Below are positions 34,749-44,343 of a stretch of DNA of 64,000 nucleotides, one piece after another (the stretch's first letter is position 1; the number at the start of each line of letters is the position of its first letter). The stretch comes from Coxiellaceae bacterium. GTDB taxonomy: Bacteria; Pseudomonadota; Gammaproteobacteria; Coxiellales; Coxiellaceae. The notes under the pieces are model-generated. The model was not told the DNA's origin. It was given only the letters and a program-made list of their open reading frames with translations, and did no database searches. Both the position numbers and the translations under genes were made by a program. The DNA lies in assembly GCA_029212925.1 (NCBI GenBank), contig JARGOB010000007.1, positions 91,624-155,623 of the forward strand, in the 5' to 3' direction.

Positions 34749-36917
34749 TTAAAATTTCTGCGTCGCCCACTGCGACCAATTTATCTTCTGAATAATCGCT
34801 TGTATATCCCTAACCGACTCCGCAAGACCTAGAAGACTATTTAACACCAAATATACATCCTCTAATTTTTGCTCATTTAATTTACTGCTTGCCTCTAGTT
34901 GCTGCAACATATGATGCGAAACTTTATGCAGCTCATCCCATTGCTTTTTAAAGGCATATCTTTCTCCATGCGCCCAACTTTCAAACATGCATTGCAAATT
35001 ACCTAATACCTCAACCTCTAACTGTTGAAATCGCTTAGAAACATCCAAGTCATGGCTGAGCAAACTTTTCTGAGCCACCTCAAATGCCTGCAATCGTAAT
35101 ACAATATTTTGCACACTATCAAATAACTGCTTAACCGATTCAGCAGGGTTATCTGGATAAAGTGAGTAATTCAGTTTTTTCTCTGTATCATACAACTGCA
35201 TTGGTACCGTTAGAATACTTGACTTATAGTAATACAGCTTCATTTTTGCTTTTAAATTAGGGTGGATCACTTGCTGCGAATACACATGAAAAATGTGGGC
35301 ACAATCGCTAGCAAAACCACGTAGTGTTTTTAATAATTTTTGTGCTGGGTATTTTCTAATAAACAATATATCAAGAACAGATATAACCATCATCCCTAAC
35401 ACCATCATTACCATATCATTTGCAATGCCCATAAAACTATAGGATTGTAAATTGCTGATATTAGTAAACATAACCAACAAAATAATTGGACCCAATTTTA
35501 ATATTGACGACCAGCTACCCAAATACCCAAACACAAAGGTATAAGCAAATATAACCGCCAATAATTCATATCCGGAATGGAGCAAAGGCATCACTGTAAA
35601 ATACACCGGTGATACGAACAGCAACATCGACAGCATAAACACGAACAATAATTTAAGGGGATCCAACGGTGTTAGTACTATGGTTAATGCAATAATAGCT
35701 GTAAACATCGGAATGTTTTGGCCCGTTGGCGGATCAATAAATATCCATAAAAAATAAGAAATCACAAAACATAACCCCGGAAATAATGATTTAACAAAAT
35801 TTCGTGGCTTCCACAACGGTAATTTAGCAGCGTCTTTCGTTTGTATCGATGATTCAAGGTTATCATCGACGCTCAATCGTAACAGCACATACATACTACG
35901 CAACACTATGCTTGCTGACCTGTCAATCGATTCAAGCTGCTTAACAAAGCATATTAATTTTGCTCGTTGCATATGTGTCATGTCATTATATTTTTCATCT
36001 TCGCACTGCATTGACGACACTTGCAATAAACTTTCATCTATTTGATGTGACAAATTAACATCTTTCAATGACAGCCATAACTTTTCTATCTCACGCAATT
36101 TTAATTTGATCACTGCTAATTGATCATCAAGCTGAGGCAGGCACTGCTTTATCTTTAAAGAGCGGCAATCATCGATACTTGTTTGCCACAAATATAAAGC
36201 ATCAAACAACCCCCGCGCCTCAATACGCAATTGCTCCCAAGACGCCTTGCTCATACTGATCAGTGGCGTATCTGTATAGGCCGCCGACAATGTTTGTTTA
36301 ACCTCAAATAATTTTCTAGACAACGTTAACTGCAAAGCGGCAGATTGACGTGAATCAGTTAAATTATTCACTTGGCGACAAAAACAATCAAATAAATCTT
36401 GTAGCATTTTGAACAGCTGCCTGCCCTGAACCTGCAATTGATCGCCAGCTTTGCGAGGCCACAACAGCGCACTAATCAATGTATAAACCACTATCCCAGC
36501 TACTGTCTCTAAATATCGAAAAACACTGTAGTGAAATGCATTATCAGTATTCATGTATGTGACAGCCCAAACAATAACCGGAACAAATCCCGCCACATAC
36601 CATGCGTAGCCATACTTACTTGATTGCATAAAATAACTAATAAACGTGAGGTAACAAACCAAAGCGACCAGGGTATACCAACGACTCTGCGGGAACCATA
36701 TAACCAACAACAACCCAACCATGAGCCCTGCTGTACTGCCAATAATACGCAGTGCCCCTTTCTGCATGGAGCTCCCCGTATTTGAAAGACTAATCAATAC
36801 AATTGCTAGACCACCATATTCTGGCATGTCCCAATCCATGTACAAGGCAAACCAATAGAAAAGCGCCATACTCAATGCGAGTTTAAACGCTTCTTGTAGT
36901 CTCACGCGTTGAGACAT
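34749..36917 (-). CDS. aaeB: FUSC/AaeB-family aromatic-acid efflux membrane protein
   Basis: A 722-residue membrane protein with the FUSC layout: five to six helices at the N-terminus (about 10-150), a cytosolic helical domain (about 160-370), a second helical set (about 375-510) and a C-terminal cytosolic domain. MDWDMPEYGGLAIVLISL and GSTAGLMVGLLLVIWFPQ are family blocks. AaeB moves p-hydroxybenzoate and related acids together with the AaeA membrane-fusion protein, encoded 13 bp upstream. The substrate here is inferred. Confidence 0.88.
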   Translation of the reverse strand: MSQRVRLQEAFKLALSMALFYWFALYMDWDMPEYGGLAIVLISLSNTGSSMQKGALRIIGSTAGLMVGLLLVIWFPQSRWYTLVALVCYLTFISYFMQSSKYGYAWYVAGFVPVIVWAVTYMNTDNAFHYSVFRYLETVAGIVVYTLISALLWPRKAGDQLQVQGRQLFKMLQDLFDCFCRQVNNLTDSRQSAALQLTLSRKLFEVKQTLSAAYTDTPLISMSKASWEQLRIEARGLFDALYLWQTSIDDCRSLKIKQCLPQLDDQLAVIKLKLREIEKLWLSLKDVNLSHQIDESLLQVSSMQCEDEKYNDMTHMQRAKLICFVKQLESIDRSASIVLRSMYVLLRLSVDDNLESSIQTKDAAKLPLWKPRNFVKSLFPGLCFVISYFLWIFIDPPTGQNIPMFTAIIALTIVLTPLDPLKLLFVFMLSMLLFVSPVYFTVMPLLHSGYELLAVIFAYTFVFGYLGSWSSILKLGPIILLVMFTNISNLQSYSFMGIANDMVMMVLGMMVISVLDILFIRKYPAQKLLKTLRGFASDCAHIFHVYSQQVIHPNLKAKMKLYYYKSSILTVPMQLYDTEKKLNYSLYPDNPAESVKQLFDSVQNIVLRLQAFEVAQKSLLSHDLDVSKRFQQLEVEVLGNLQCMFESWAHGERYAFKKQWDELHKVSHHMLQQLEASSKLNEQKLEDVYLVLNSLLGLAESVRDIQAIIQKINWSQWATQKF

Positions 36918-36930
36918 GCTCTAACACCTT

Positions 36931-37812
36931 TCACTTATGCAAAATTATCACTGTTGCTGTTGAACCAACACGCAGATGAACCCCTTTAGGTATGTTTGTA
37001 AAATGAATGCGAACAGGAATTCGTTGTGCCAATCGTATCCAATCAAAACTGGGGTTAACACTTGGTAAAAGTAAATTACTGGTACTACCATCTTGCTGTG
37101 CAATACCCCAACCAATACTATCAACGATTCCCTCTGCAGGCTTATTGGGATATGACATAAGCTTAATAATTGCTTTATCACCAGGCTTTATATGTTTGAG
37201 CATCGTTTCTTTAAAAAATGCTTGCATCCAAAAGGTGTGAATGTCTACCAATGCAAGCACAGCTTTATTTTCAACAACATGGCTACCTACGTGTATGCGC
37301 AGATTTGTCACGTATCCATCCGCAGGCGAGCGATACTGTGTAAATGCTAAATCCAATTTAGCGGCATTCCAGTTAGCTTTTGCTGCTAATGCTGCCGCTT
37401 TTTCAAGATGCTGGTTGTTTGTCAATTTAACTACTTTAGCAATTGAAATAGCGCCAGCACCTGAAGCCAATAATGCACGTGCACGTGTAGCTAAGTCTTT
37501 AGCTTCAATTGCTGCATACTTAGCTTTATCTAAATCAGCTTTAGTATTTGCTACTTTTGCTAAATAGGTACTAGGTTCAATCTTCCATAGTAGATCACCT
37601 TTTTTCACTAATTGATTATCTTTAATCGGTAGTGCGATAACGGGCCCACTAACACGCGACGTTATTTGAATCACTTGTGCCTGCACCTGGGCATCACGAG
37701 TCCATGGGTGTTTGAAATAGTTTTCAACTAAATACACCACAATCCATACAGCCACAAGGACCGTAATCAATGTTACAGAAACCCTAATAGCAACCAAGAT
37801 TCCCTTGTTCAT
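36931..37812 (-). CDS. aaeA: HlyD/AaeA-type membrane-fusion protein
   Basis: A 293-residue periplasmic adaptor. One N-terminal membrane helix (about 9-30), then a lipoyl half (VSGPVIALPIKDNQLVKKGD), a short helical hairpin (about 75-140) and the second lipoyl half (YRSPADGYVTNLRIHVGSHV). A beta-barrel with FFKETMLKHIKPGDKA ends it. YFKHPWTRDAQVQAQVIQI matches the family. It connects the AaeB-like pump to the periplasm. It is the middle gene of a three-gene operon. Confidence 0.93.
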   Translation of the reverse strand: MNKGILVAIRVSVTLITVLVAVWIVVYLVENYFKHPWTRDAQVQAQVIQITSRVSGPVIALPIKDNQLVKKGDLLWKIEPSTYLAKVANTKADLDKAKYAAIEAKDLATRARALLASGAGAISIAKVVKLTNNQHLEKAAALAAKANWNAAKLDLAFTQYRSPADGYVTNLRIHVGSHVVENKAVLALVDIHTFWMQAFFKETMLKHIKPGDKAIIKLMSYPNKPAEGIVDSIGWGIAQQDGSTSNLLLPSVNPSFDWIRLAQRIPVRIHFTNIPKGVHLRVGSTATVIILHK

Positions 37813-37821
37813 TAATACCCC

Positions 37822-38049
37822 TTAAATTGGAATCACAAAAATGCCGATTAAACCGGTACAAATAACAATCAATGCCAAATAAAATAAAGGCGGATGCCAT
37901 ACATAACGCGCCAAACCAAAATAGTTCAGCACCCGGGTAATTAACCAAGCTAATAATATACCTAAAATTGTTGCCATAAGCAGAGGCGGGAAGTAAATAC
38001 CACTAATAGATATTTCTTTAGGAAATTGATCGTAATTCATGAGGCCCAT
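37822..38049 (-). CDS. aaeX: AaeX-like small membrane protein (DUF1656)
   Basis: A 75-residue protein with two membrane helices (about 18-42 and 52-74). EISISGIYFPPLLMATILG and WHPPLFYLALIVIC are DUF1656 signatures. It heads the operon, 10 bp before aaeA, exactly as in aaeXAB. Its own role is unknown in the family. Confidence 0.92.
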   Translation of the reverse strand: MGLMNYDQFPKEISISGIYFPPLLMATILGILLAWLITRVLNYFGLARYVWHPPLFYLALIVICTGLIGIFVIPI

Positions 38050-38143
38050 CCCTGGCTAGCACAAACAACTACGGCTTAATGCGTACATTATATAGTTTAC
38101 CAGCAACTTACGCCAGATAATCACCGGTGGTACACTATCCCCC

Positions 38144-39349
38144 ATGAAAACTTTACCCAAAGATCGCAAGCCCCGCTTAAAGGCGCTCGCCATTGTAGTA
38201 TTTATTGCCATGAGCGGTTTGATGGGCATTGATATTCATTTGGCATCGCTGCCTTTTATCATGCGCTATATGCATGTCGACACTACACAAATTCAACAAT
38301 CGATCACATTTTATATTTTTGGCATGGGTGTTAGCGTGTTAATTGCCGGGCCACTGTCAGACAAATTCGGTCGACGCCCAGTAGTTATGATCGGACTTGT
38401 GATAGCTGCTATTGGTAGCTTTATTGCCGTATTCACCCAGCATATCACCCCCTTTCTAATGAGCCGCCTGATACAAGGCCTTGGTGCTGGCGCCTGTGCA
38501 GGTCTGGGGCGCACCATGTCAGTCGATGTATTTTATGACAACCCACGCGAACCAGCACGTGCCTATTTTTCATCCGTAATTGGCTTATCTCCACTGCTAG
38601 CACCAATGATTGGTGGCTATTTACAGCACTGGTTTGGCTGGCAAGCTAACTTTGTTTTTCTTGGCACGTTCTTCTTAGTTTTACTTATAATCTATGGCTG
38701 CTTTTGCCCTGAAACTAATTGCCACATCAATAATCAATTACGACTTGGCAAAATCCTAATCGAACAATACAGCAGCCTACTGCGTCACAGTGGTTTTATT
38801 TTAGCAACTATCGCTTGCGGCATTGCGATGACCACCAATATCGCTTACGCGACACTCAGCCCTTTTATATTCCAATTACACTACCACTTATCTCCAGTGA
38901 TTTATGGTTGGCTAACCACTGCCGCATCGGTAGGTATCATACTAGGTCGCTTTTTTAATGGGCGGCTGATAAAGCGCTATGGTAATTTACACACCATGCG
39001 CATAGGTTTATTTCTAATATTAGCCGCTGGGATATGGCTAACCGCGCTTGTTCTGTCAGGTCTAGTAAGTATTCCACTCATATTAGTGGCTGTATTTATA
39101 ACGCTCTTTGGGCAGGCCTTAATCAGTGGCAACGCTATGGTTTTAGCGCTTACAGAGCAACACAGCATACGCGGTATTGCCGGCTCACTATTTGGCAGTT
39201 TTCAAACATTTATAATTTTTGTTACCACACTGATTATTAGTATTTTTTCCTACGAAGGAACCGGGCTATTGGCCGGCACTTATCTCGTTATGGGGCTGAT
39301 AGGCTTTGGCGTATACCTACTATTAACAAAGCACTTCGAACCTCGCTAA
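38144..39349 (+). CDS. Bcr/CflA-family MFS drug efflux transporter
   Basis: A 401-residue transporter with twelve predicted helices. GPLSDKFGRRPVVMIGL (about 67-83) is the MFS loop 2-3 signature. QGLGAGACAGLGRTMSVDVF is the Bcr/CflA motif in helix 4-5, and SPLLAPMIGGYLQHWFGWQA follows. Bcr-type pumps export bicyclomycin, sulfonamides and amino-acid metabolites. It is divergent from aaeX with about 95 bp between and may share stress control. Confidence 0.92.
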   Translation: MKTLPKDRKPRLKALAIVVFIAMSGLMGIDIHLASLPFIMRYMHVDTTQIQQSITFYIFGMGVSVLIAGPLSDKFGRRPVVMIGLVIAAIGSFIAVFTQHITPFLMSRLIQGLGAGACAGLGRTMSVDVFYDNPREPARAYFSSVIGLSPLLAPMIGGYLQHWFGWQANFVFLGTFFLVLLIIYGCFCPETNCHINNQLRLGKILIEQYSSLLRHSGFILATIACGIAMTTNIAYATLSPFIFQLHYHLSPVIYGWLTTAASVGIILGRFFNGRLIKRYGNLHTMRIGLFLILAAGIWLTALVLSGLVSIPLILVAVFITLFGQALISGNAMVLALTEQHSIRGIAGSLFGSFQTFIIFVTTLIISIFSYEGTGLLAGTYLVMGLIGFGVYLLLTKHFEPR

Positions 39350-39378
39350 GGTGATATTCACCATATTGATATCTCACC
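39350..39378 (+). terminator. Hairpin after the MFS gene
   Basis: GGTGATAT (39350-39357) and ATATCTCACC (39369-39378) can pair with one bulged base just past the MFS stop. There is no T-run behind it, so termination is uncertain. Confidence 0.4.
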
Positions 39379-39478
39379 AGGTAATTACCCTCCATTCCCA
39401 ATAATCACTTAATGTGCCATTAATCTAGATCCATTAAAATAGGTCGCATAGTGAATAAAGATTTTTTGGTTTAAAGGT

Positions 39479-40093
39479 ATGAATAATAGAAGTTGTATAT
39501 TAGCTTGCGCATTAAGCTTAGCCACCCTTGCGGCGGCTAGCGCATATGCCAACCAAACAGCATTTGAAGTAGGCGTCCAAGCCAGCTATTACGCCATGAG
39601 CTCCCACGGCCACAGCAATCACATGTTTATTACATTAGATAACGTCAATAATGATACAGGCGAAGCCGGGTGTGTTAATAGCGATAGTGTGCCTATGCCC
39701 ATTCGTGCTCCGCGCTTAAGAATAAACGCCAGCGCCAGTCGAAAACTGCATTTTAGCGAATTTCATGCTGACAATGGTGGCATTTGCCTACAGCCGGGCT
39801 CCAGTAGCAGCTACCTAATCCCTGGTGTTACCGACCAAGAACCATTGCAAATTCCAGCCAATTTAAAAAACAACCAGAACCTAACATACGTCTTTATCAC
39901 CTTTAACGATCAACATGAGCGTCTCAGCGTACCTGGGTACCAAAAAGCCAACCGCAAGGCACAAGCTTTATGCCAAAAAGCCATCAATAACGCCAGGCCT
40001 AAAGTCGTCAATGGAACATGCTATGCCATCCCTAAATATGGCACCAGTCGTAATGCTGGTTATTATGCGGTCATCACACAGCTAGCCAGCTAA
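39479..40093 (+). CDS. Secreted protein of unknown function
   Basis: A 204-residue protein with a signal peptide (MNNRSCILACALSLATLAAA, cleaved near AYA). The mature part holds cysteines near 64, 102, 164 and 181 that could form two disulfides. It is rich in beta-prone segments (NHMFITLDNVN, LTYVFITFNDQHERL). I do not recognise a family. Gly/Ser/His-rich patches (SSHGHSNHMF) could bind metal, but this is speculation. The GT2 gene follows after 45 bp on the same strand. Confidence 0.7.
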   Translation: MNNRSCILACALSLATLAAASAYANQTAFEVGVQASYYAMSSHGHSNHMFITLDNVNNDTGEAGCVNSDSVPMPIRAPRLRINASASRKLHFSEFHADNGGICLQPGSSSSYLIPGVTDQEPLQIPANLKNNQNLTYVFITFNDQHERLSVPGYQKANRKAQALCQKAINNARPKVVNGTCYAIPKYGTSRNAGYYAVITQLAS

Positions 40094-40137
40094 AGCACTC
40101 GCTCTATTAGCAGAACTTTGCTAACATTGGCTGCATT

Positions 40138-41148
40138 ATGAGCACACTAACTAATCCACAGCGCCAACAGGCGATTAAACAACGGCAGCTATTTATTTCC
40201 TGCGTCGTACCTATGCATAATGAATCAGAATTGATTGTGAAATTTTGCACGGAGCTCGAGCAAACGCTGCGAGAATTAACCGATCATTACGACATTATAC
40301 TGATCGATGACGGCAGCACAGACGACAGTGTTGCTTTAGCTAAACAACACATTAACAATCATCCAAACGTGAAACTAATTACCTTATCACGTAACTTTGG
40401 CAAAGAAATGGCAATCGCTGCCGGCCTTGAACATGCCTCAGGTGATGTCACGGTAATCATTGATGCCGACTTTCAACACCCACTAGAATACATTGCTCGT
40501 TTTGTTGAGCATTGGGGTGAAGGCTATGACAACGTCTATGGTGTTCGCAAGAACCGTAAAGACGAAGGCTTTTATAAGCGTCATAGCACCAACCTTTTCT
40601 ATCGCATCCTCGACAAAATGACCGAAGTACCTATTCCACGCAACGCCGGTGATTTTCGTTTATTAGATAAGCAAGTGGTTGCTTCATTGAACCAATGCCA
40701 AGAGCGCGCGCGTTTTACCAAAGGCTTGTATGCCTGGGTGGGCTATCGCTCAATCGGCATCCCATTTACCGTCCAGGCTCGCGCCGGCGGAAAGTCATCA
40801 TGGAAATATGGACGACTCACTAACTTAGCGATTACAGGCTTAACTGCCTTTTCAGATATTCCACTGCGCATATGGGGAATGATTGGCGGTGTTATCTCAC
40901 TATTCTCTTTGGCCAGTGTAATCTATATTATCGTCGACACACTCGTCACAGGCATTGACGTGCCCGGTTATGCCACGCTATTAGTGGTATTAATCTTTTT
41001 CGGTGGTATTCAATTATTATCGATTGGTATTTTAGGCGAATATGTTTCACGCATTTTTAATGAAGTAAAAAAGCGCCCCCCCTATATCATTCATCAAAAA
41101 ATCGGTTTAGATAACGACAATGATCAAGCAAGCGATTCAAACGCATAA
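40138..41148 (+). CDS. Polyprenyl-phosphate glycosyltransferase, GT2 (GtrB/ArnC/FlmF2-like)
   Basis: A 336-residue membrane-bound GT2 enzyme. VVPMHNESELI starts the GT-A domain. ILIDDGSTDDS and TVIIDADFQHP (DxD) bind the sugar nucleotide. RNAGDFRLLDKQVV is the block typical of polyprenyl-phosphate sugar transferases. Two C-terminal membrane helices lie at about 240-262 and 275-300. It loads a sugar onto undecaprenyl phosphate. GtrA and a YdjC deacetylase follow with overlaps, so it probably makes a lipid-linked aminosugar for an envelope glycan. Confidence 0.92.
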   Translation: MSTLTNPQRQQAIKQRQLFISCVVPMHNESELIVKFCTELEQTLRELTDHYDIILIDDGSTDDSVALAKQHINNHPNVKLITLSRNFGKEMAIAAGLEHASGDVTVIIDADFQHPLEYIARFVEHWGEGYDNVYGVRKNRKDEGFYKRHSTNLFYRILDKMTEVPIPRNAGDFRLLDKQVVASLNQCQERARFTKGLYAWVGYRSIGIPFTVQARAGGKSSWKYGRLTNLAITGLTAFSDIPLRIWGMIGGVISLFSLASVIYIIVDTLVTGIDVPGYATLLVVLIFFGGIQLLSIGILGEYVSRIFNEVKKRPPYIIHQKIGLDNDNDQASDSNA

Positions 41149-41539
41149 GCACCTACTGTCACAAGTGATGCGATTCACCATCGTAGGCATGAGCTCAACG
41201 GTAGTCCACTTCAGCAGCGTAATGATCCTAGTTGCACTCGGCGGCATGAGACCACTAATCGCGAATATTTTCGCTTTTTTAATTGCGTTTTCCGTCAGTT
41301 TTTTTGGTCATCAATTATGGACCTTTGCCGGCACCACACAAAGTTTTCGCCGCTCATTTCCACGATTCCTTACTATCGCTCTCACCAGCTTTGCTTTAAA
41401 TGAGGCGTTTTATTGGTATCTACTGCATCGCCTACACATGCAGTACGCAATTGCTTTAATCATTGTGTTGTCGTGTGTATCTGTCTTAACATTTACTGCC
41501 AGTAAATTATGGGCATTTCATTCACGAGAGACCATATGA
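41120..41539 (+). CDS. GtrA-family membrane protein (probable lipid-sugar flippase)
   Basis: A 139-residue protein with four membrane helices. MRFTIVGMSSTVVHFSSVMI and the block ending FGHQLWTF are GtrA signatures, and TASKLWAF ends it. GtrA proteins are thought to flip undecaprenyl-phosphate-linked sugars. It overlaps the GT2 gene by 29 bp and the deacetylase gene by 4. Confidence 0.9.
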   Translation: MIKQAIQTHKHLLSQVMRFTIVGMSSTVVHFSSVMILVALGGMRPLIANIFAFLIAFSVSFFGHQLWTFAGTTQSFRRSFPRFLTIALTSFALNEAFYWYLLHRLHMQYAIALIIVLSCVSVLTFTASKLWAFHSRETI

Positions 41540-42342
41540 GCCAAAAAAAAATTATTTTATGTGCCGATGACTATGGCTATAACCAACCCGTCTCGAAAGC
41601 CATCTTACATCTTATCGAAAACAAAAGAATTAACGCGACTAGCTGCATGGTGAATATGCCCAACTGGCAGCAGCATGCCGAACAACTAAAGTCTGTCGCC
41701 AAGGATGTTCAAATTGGCTTGCACCTGAACCTTACCGAAGGTGAAGATGCTATTTCGCATAAAAAACTGCTATTACGCAGTATCATTGGCCATATGCCTT
41801 ATTCTGCCTTAGCACGTCGCATCGAAAAACAATTTACCACTTTTTTTGAAACCATGGGCCACGCCCCTGACTTTATTGATGGCCATCAACACATCCATCA
41901 ATTATCCGGCATACGCAATATGATTGTGATGTGCTATAGCAAGTACCTCAAAGACAATCACTGCTGGGTACGCTTATCCGCTAACTCCATGAATAAAATG
42001 TTTCTATTGCCATTCCCGCAGAAGCAATTACTCATTTACTGGACGGGGTACAAAAAATTAAAAAAATTACTCACGGTCGATCGCATTCCCTATAATAAAA
42101 GCTTTGCAGGTGTCTATGACTTTGACCAACATAACAATTACCGCGAGTATTTTTTACAGTTTTTAAAGCACATCGATGATCAAGGCTTAATTATGTGCCA
42201 CCCTGGCCTCGACAGTCTCGATGCCCCCTGCAGCGATGCCATAGCTAAAAGTCGCTTAACCGAATACCATTATTTTAATTCGCAGCAGTTTACTGATGAC
42301 CTTGCTAGCAATAATGTGTCATTGCTTGCACGAAGAGAATGA
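41536..42342 (+). CDS. YdjC/ChbG-family carbohydrate deacetylase
   Basis: A 268-residue metal-dependent deacetylase. ILCADDYGYNQ at about 6-16 has the catalytic Asp pair. IGLHLNLTEGE holds a metal His and FIDGHQHIHQL (about 115-125) the further His residues. MCHPGLDS is near the end. Start ATG 41536 overlaps the gtrA stop as ATGA. YdjC relatives include NaxD of Francisella, which deacetylates undecaprenyl-phosphate-GalNAc for lipid A modification, and the gene context here is like that system. Confidence 0.9.
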   Translation: MSQKKIILCADDYGYNQPVSKAILHLIENKRINATSCMVNMPNWQQHAEQLKSVAKDVQIGLHLNLTEGEDAISHKKLLLRSIIGHMPYSALARRIEKQFTTFFETMGHAPDFIDGHQHIHQLSGIRNMIVMCYSKYLKDNHCWVRLSANSMNKMFLLPFPQKQLLIYWTGYKKLKKLLTVDRIPYNKSFAGVYDFDQHNNYREYFLQFLKHIDDQGLIMCHPGLDSLDAPCSDAIAKSRLTEYHYFNSQQFTDDLASNNVSLLARRE

Positions 42343-42387
42343 AGCAGCGATGGCATCAAGGCGAACAGCGTATCCACCTTGACAATT

Positions 42388-42443
42388 GTCATCCCGATCC
42401 GGGATCCATATAATATGTAGATTCCCGCTTTCGCGGGAATGAC
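42388..42443. repeat. Compound GTCAT...ATGAC palindromic repeat
   Basis: Two hairpins in tandem: GTCATCCCGATCCGGGATCC (42388-42407) and ATTCCCGCTTTCGCGGGAAT (42421-42440), ending in GAC. This is the most complete copy of the family in the window. It sits between the convergent deacetylase and phosphatase genes and may also end both transcripts. Confidence 0.8.
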
Positions 42444-42447
42444 AAAG

Positions 42448-42915
42448 TCACTGCGAGCAAGCGGCGCCATTACGCACCTTTCCCCACAATTTCTGCGCCC
42501 ACGCATCCACTGCTTCTTCTAGTTCAGTAATACAGTGCGCATAGTTTTCACGTGCACGACGATAAGGGTCATCAATATCACCGCATGTCCACTTGCCCAG
42601 TAATTGAATACGGCCACGCGCCATAGGGAATTGATGCTCAATAAATTTTTGGTGCTCTTTTTCTACCACCAAAATCAATTCAGACCAACTGATTAATGGT
42701 GAATCCAATAAGGCCGAACGGTGTTGACTAAGATCAACGCCCTTCTCCGCCATAAGCTCAATCATGTCAGGGGCTGCAGAATAATTTGGTCGCGCTTGAA
42801 TACCAGCTGATTTGACTTCGACCTTATCGCTCGGCGCCGCATTTCGTAATAAATACTCCGCCACCGGACTGCGGCAGATATTGGCAAAACACACAGTAAC
42901 AATACGATTAAACAT
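42448..42915 (-). CDS. Low-molecular-weight protein tyrosine phosphatase
   Basis: A 155-residue phosphatase of the Wzb/Etp type. VCFANICRSPVAE (8-20) is the P-loop C(X)5R with catalytic Cys9. DIDDPYRR (about 114-121) supplies the general-acid Asp. Wzb-type enzymes dephosphorylate tyrosine autokinases in polysaccharide export. No such kinase lies in the window, so its partner is unknown. It is convergent with the deacetylase, with the repeat between. Confidence 0.93.
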   Translation of the reverse strand: MFNRIVTVCFANICRSPVAEYLLRNAAPSDKVEVKSAGIQARPNYSAAPDMIELMAEKGVDLSQHRSALLDSPLISWSELILVVEKEHQKFIEHQFPMARGRIQLLGKWTCGDIDDPYRRARENYAHCITELEEAVDAWAQKLWGKVRNGAACSQ

Positions 42916-43111
42916 AAAGGGCTCCCTGCTTATAATTGCAGTTCATTGTAACGCCTTTATAGGCCAATACAAGCTTATTACTAATTCGTTGATTTTACGT
43001 GTGAGCAAACATTTTAATAACACTTTTAACCAGAACTTGACTAAAAGTGAACTGAAGCTCCCCCATTTGTGATAGAATCGCGACGTTTTTATCAACTAGT
43101 GAAGGAAGACT

Positions 43112-44269
43112 ATGTCGAACGTTGATGTCATTATTGTTGGATCCGGCCCTGCCGGCAGTTGCTGCGCTATCGAGTGCGCACAAAAAGGACTTAAAGTTGC
43201 TGTAATAGAAAAGAAACAACACCCACGCATTAAAGTGTGCGGCGGCGGTGTAGTCAAGCGTGCTTATGACCTCTTCCCTATCGATATTAGCCCTGCTGTT
43301 GAGCAAACCATACACAAGACCGATTTGGTATGGCATAAGTCAAACTTAAGTTATACCGCCAGCAGTGATACACCGTATGTTTATATGGTGATGCGCAGCA
43401 CATTGGATAAATTATTGGCTGATCATGCCAAACAATTGGGTGTGCAATTTTTTGAGAGTACCGAACTCAGCACACTATCACAAAATGAACACAGCGTTAC
43501 TGTAACGTTTAATCAACAAACACTCGAAGCCAAATGGCTGATCGCTGCCGATGGCGCCAGCGGTAATACAGCAAAACTGGCTGGCTGGCCTGCCTATACA
43601 GAGAATAACGCACCCGCTGTCGAAGCCGAAGTTGAAGTCACTGATGAAGCCTTTAATAGACTAAGCCGCACTCGATTTGACTTTGAAGCGATACCGCAAG
43701 GCTATGGCTGGGTATTCCCCAAAAAAGGTCATCTATCAATTGGTGTCGGTTGCTTTCATTTTGATAAAAATAAATCTGCCTCACCCAAAACTTACCTGAA
43801 GGAATATTACAACATCATTGGTCTCAATGATTCAGATATTATTTCAGTTAAGCAAAAAGGTTTTGTTGTGCCTTTACGTGCACGCCCTGATGGCTTTAGT
43901 CGTGGTCGTGTATTATTGGTAGGCGACGCTGCCGGCCTCGCTGACCCCTTAACTGCTGAAGGCATCTCTGCCGCCATCATTAGCGGCCGCATTGCTGCTA
44001 GCACCGTGAGTAGCGCAACATCAGCGGAACAAGCGGGCGATATGTACCAACAAATACTGCAACAAGAGCTACTCACTGATTTGCATTTTTCTGCCAAGCT
44101 ATCGCATTGGCTCTACACCAAGCCCAAGCTAGTGCGCAACTATTTAAAACTACGAAAACAAGCGCCCATTCAACGTGCGATGCAGATCTTTAGTGGCGAA
44201 CTTCGCTTCTCTGAATTGTATAAGAATGCCACAGGCTGGAAAAAATTTGTTTTAGAACAAATGACTTAA
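43112..44269 (+). CDS. Geranylgeranyl-reductase-family FAD flavoprotein
   Basis: A 385-residue flavoprotein. VIIVGSGPAGSCCAIECA (5-22) is the FAD dinucleotide fold. KVCGGGVVKRA is the family's cysteine motif, YGWVFPKKGHLSIGVG its middle block, and LLVGDAAGLADPLTAEGISA the second FAD motif. GGR family members reduce isoprenoid chains or related lipids; in bacteria without chlorophyll the substrate is mostly unknown. It has no membrane anchor. GAAGGA precedes the ATG. Confidence 0.9.
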   Translation: MSNVDVIIVGSGPAGSCCAIECAQKGLKVAVIEKKQHPRIKVCGGGVVKRAYDLFPIDISPAVEQTIHKTDLVWHKSNLSYTASSDTPYVYMVMRSTLDKLLADHAKQLGVQFFESTELSTLSQNEHSVTVTFNQQTLEAKWLIAADGASGNTAKLAGWPAYTENNAPAVEAEVEVTDEAFNRLSRTRFDFEAIPQGYGWVFPKKGHLSIGVGCFHFDKNKSASPKTYLKEYYNIIGLNDSDIISVKQKGFVVPLRARPDGFSRGRVLLVGDAAGLADPLTAEGISAAIISGRIAASTVSSATSAEQAGDMYQQILQQELLTDLHFSAKLSHWLYTKPKLVRNYLKLRKQAPIQRAMQIFSGELRFSELYKNATGWKKFVLEQMT

Positions 44270-44343
44270 AACACGCTTAGTGTAACGCCAAAATACTTCA
44301 CTATAATACTATGTAGCATTATCACTTATAGAGATACCCGAGC

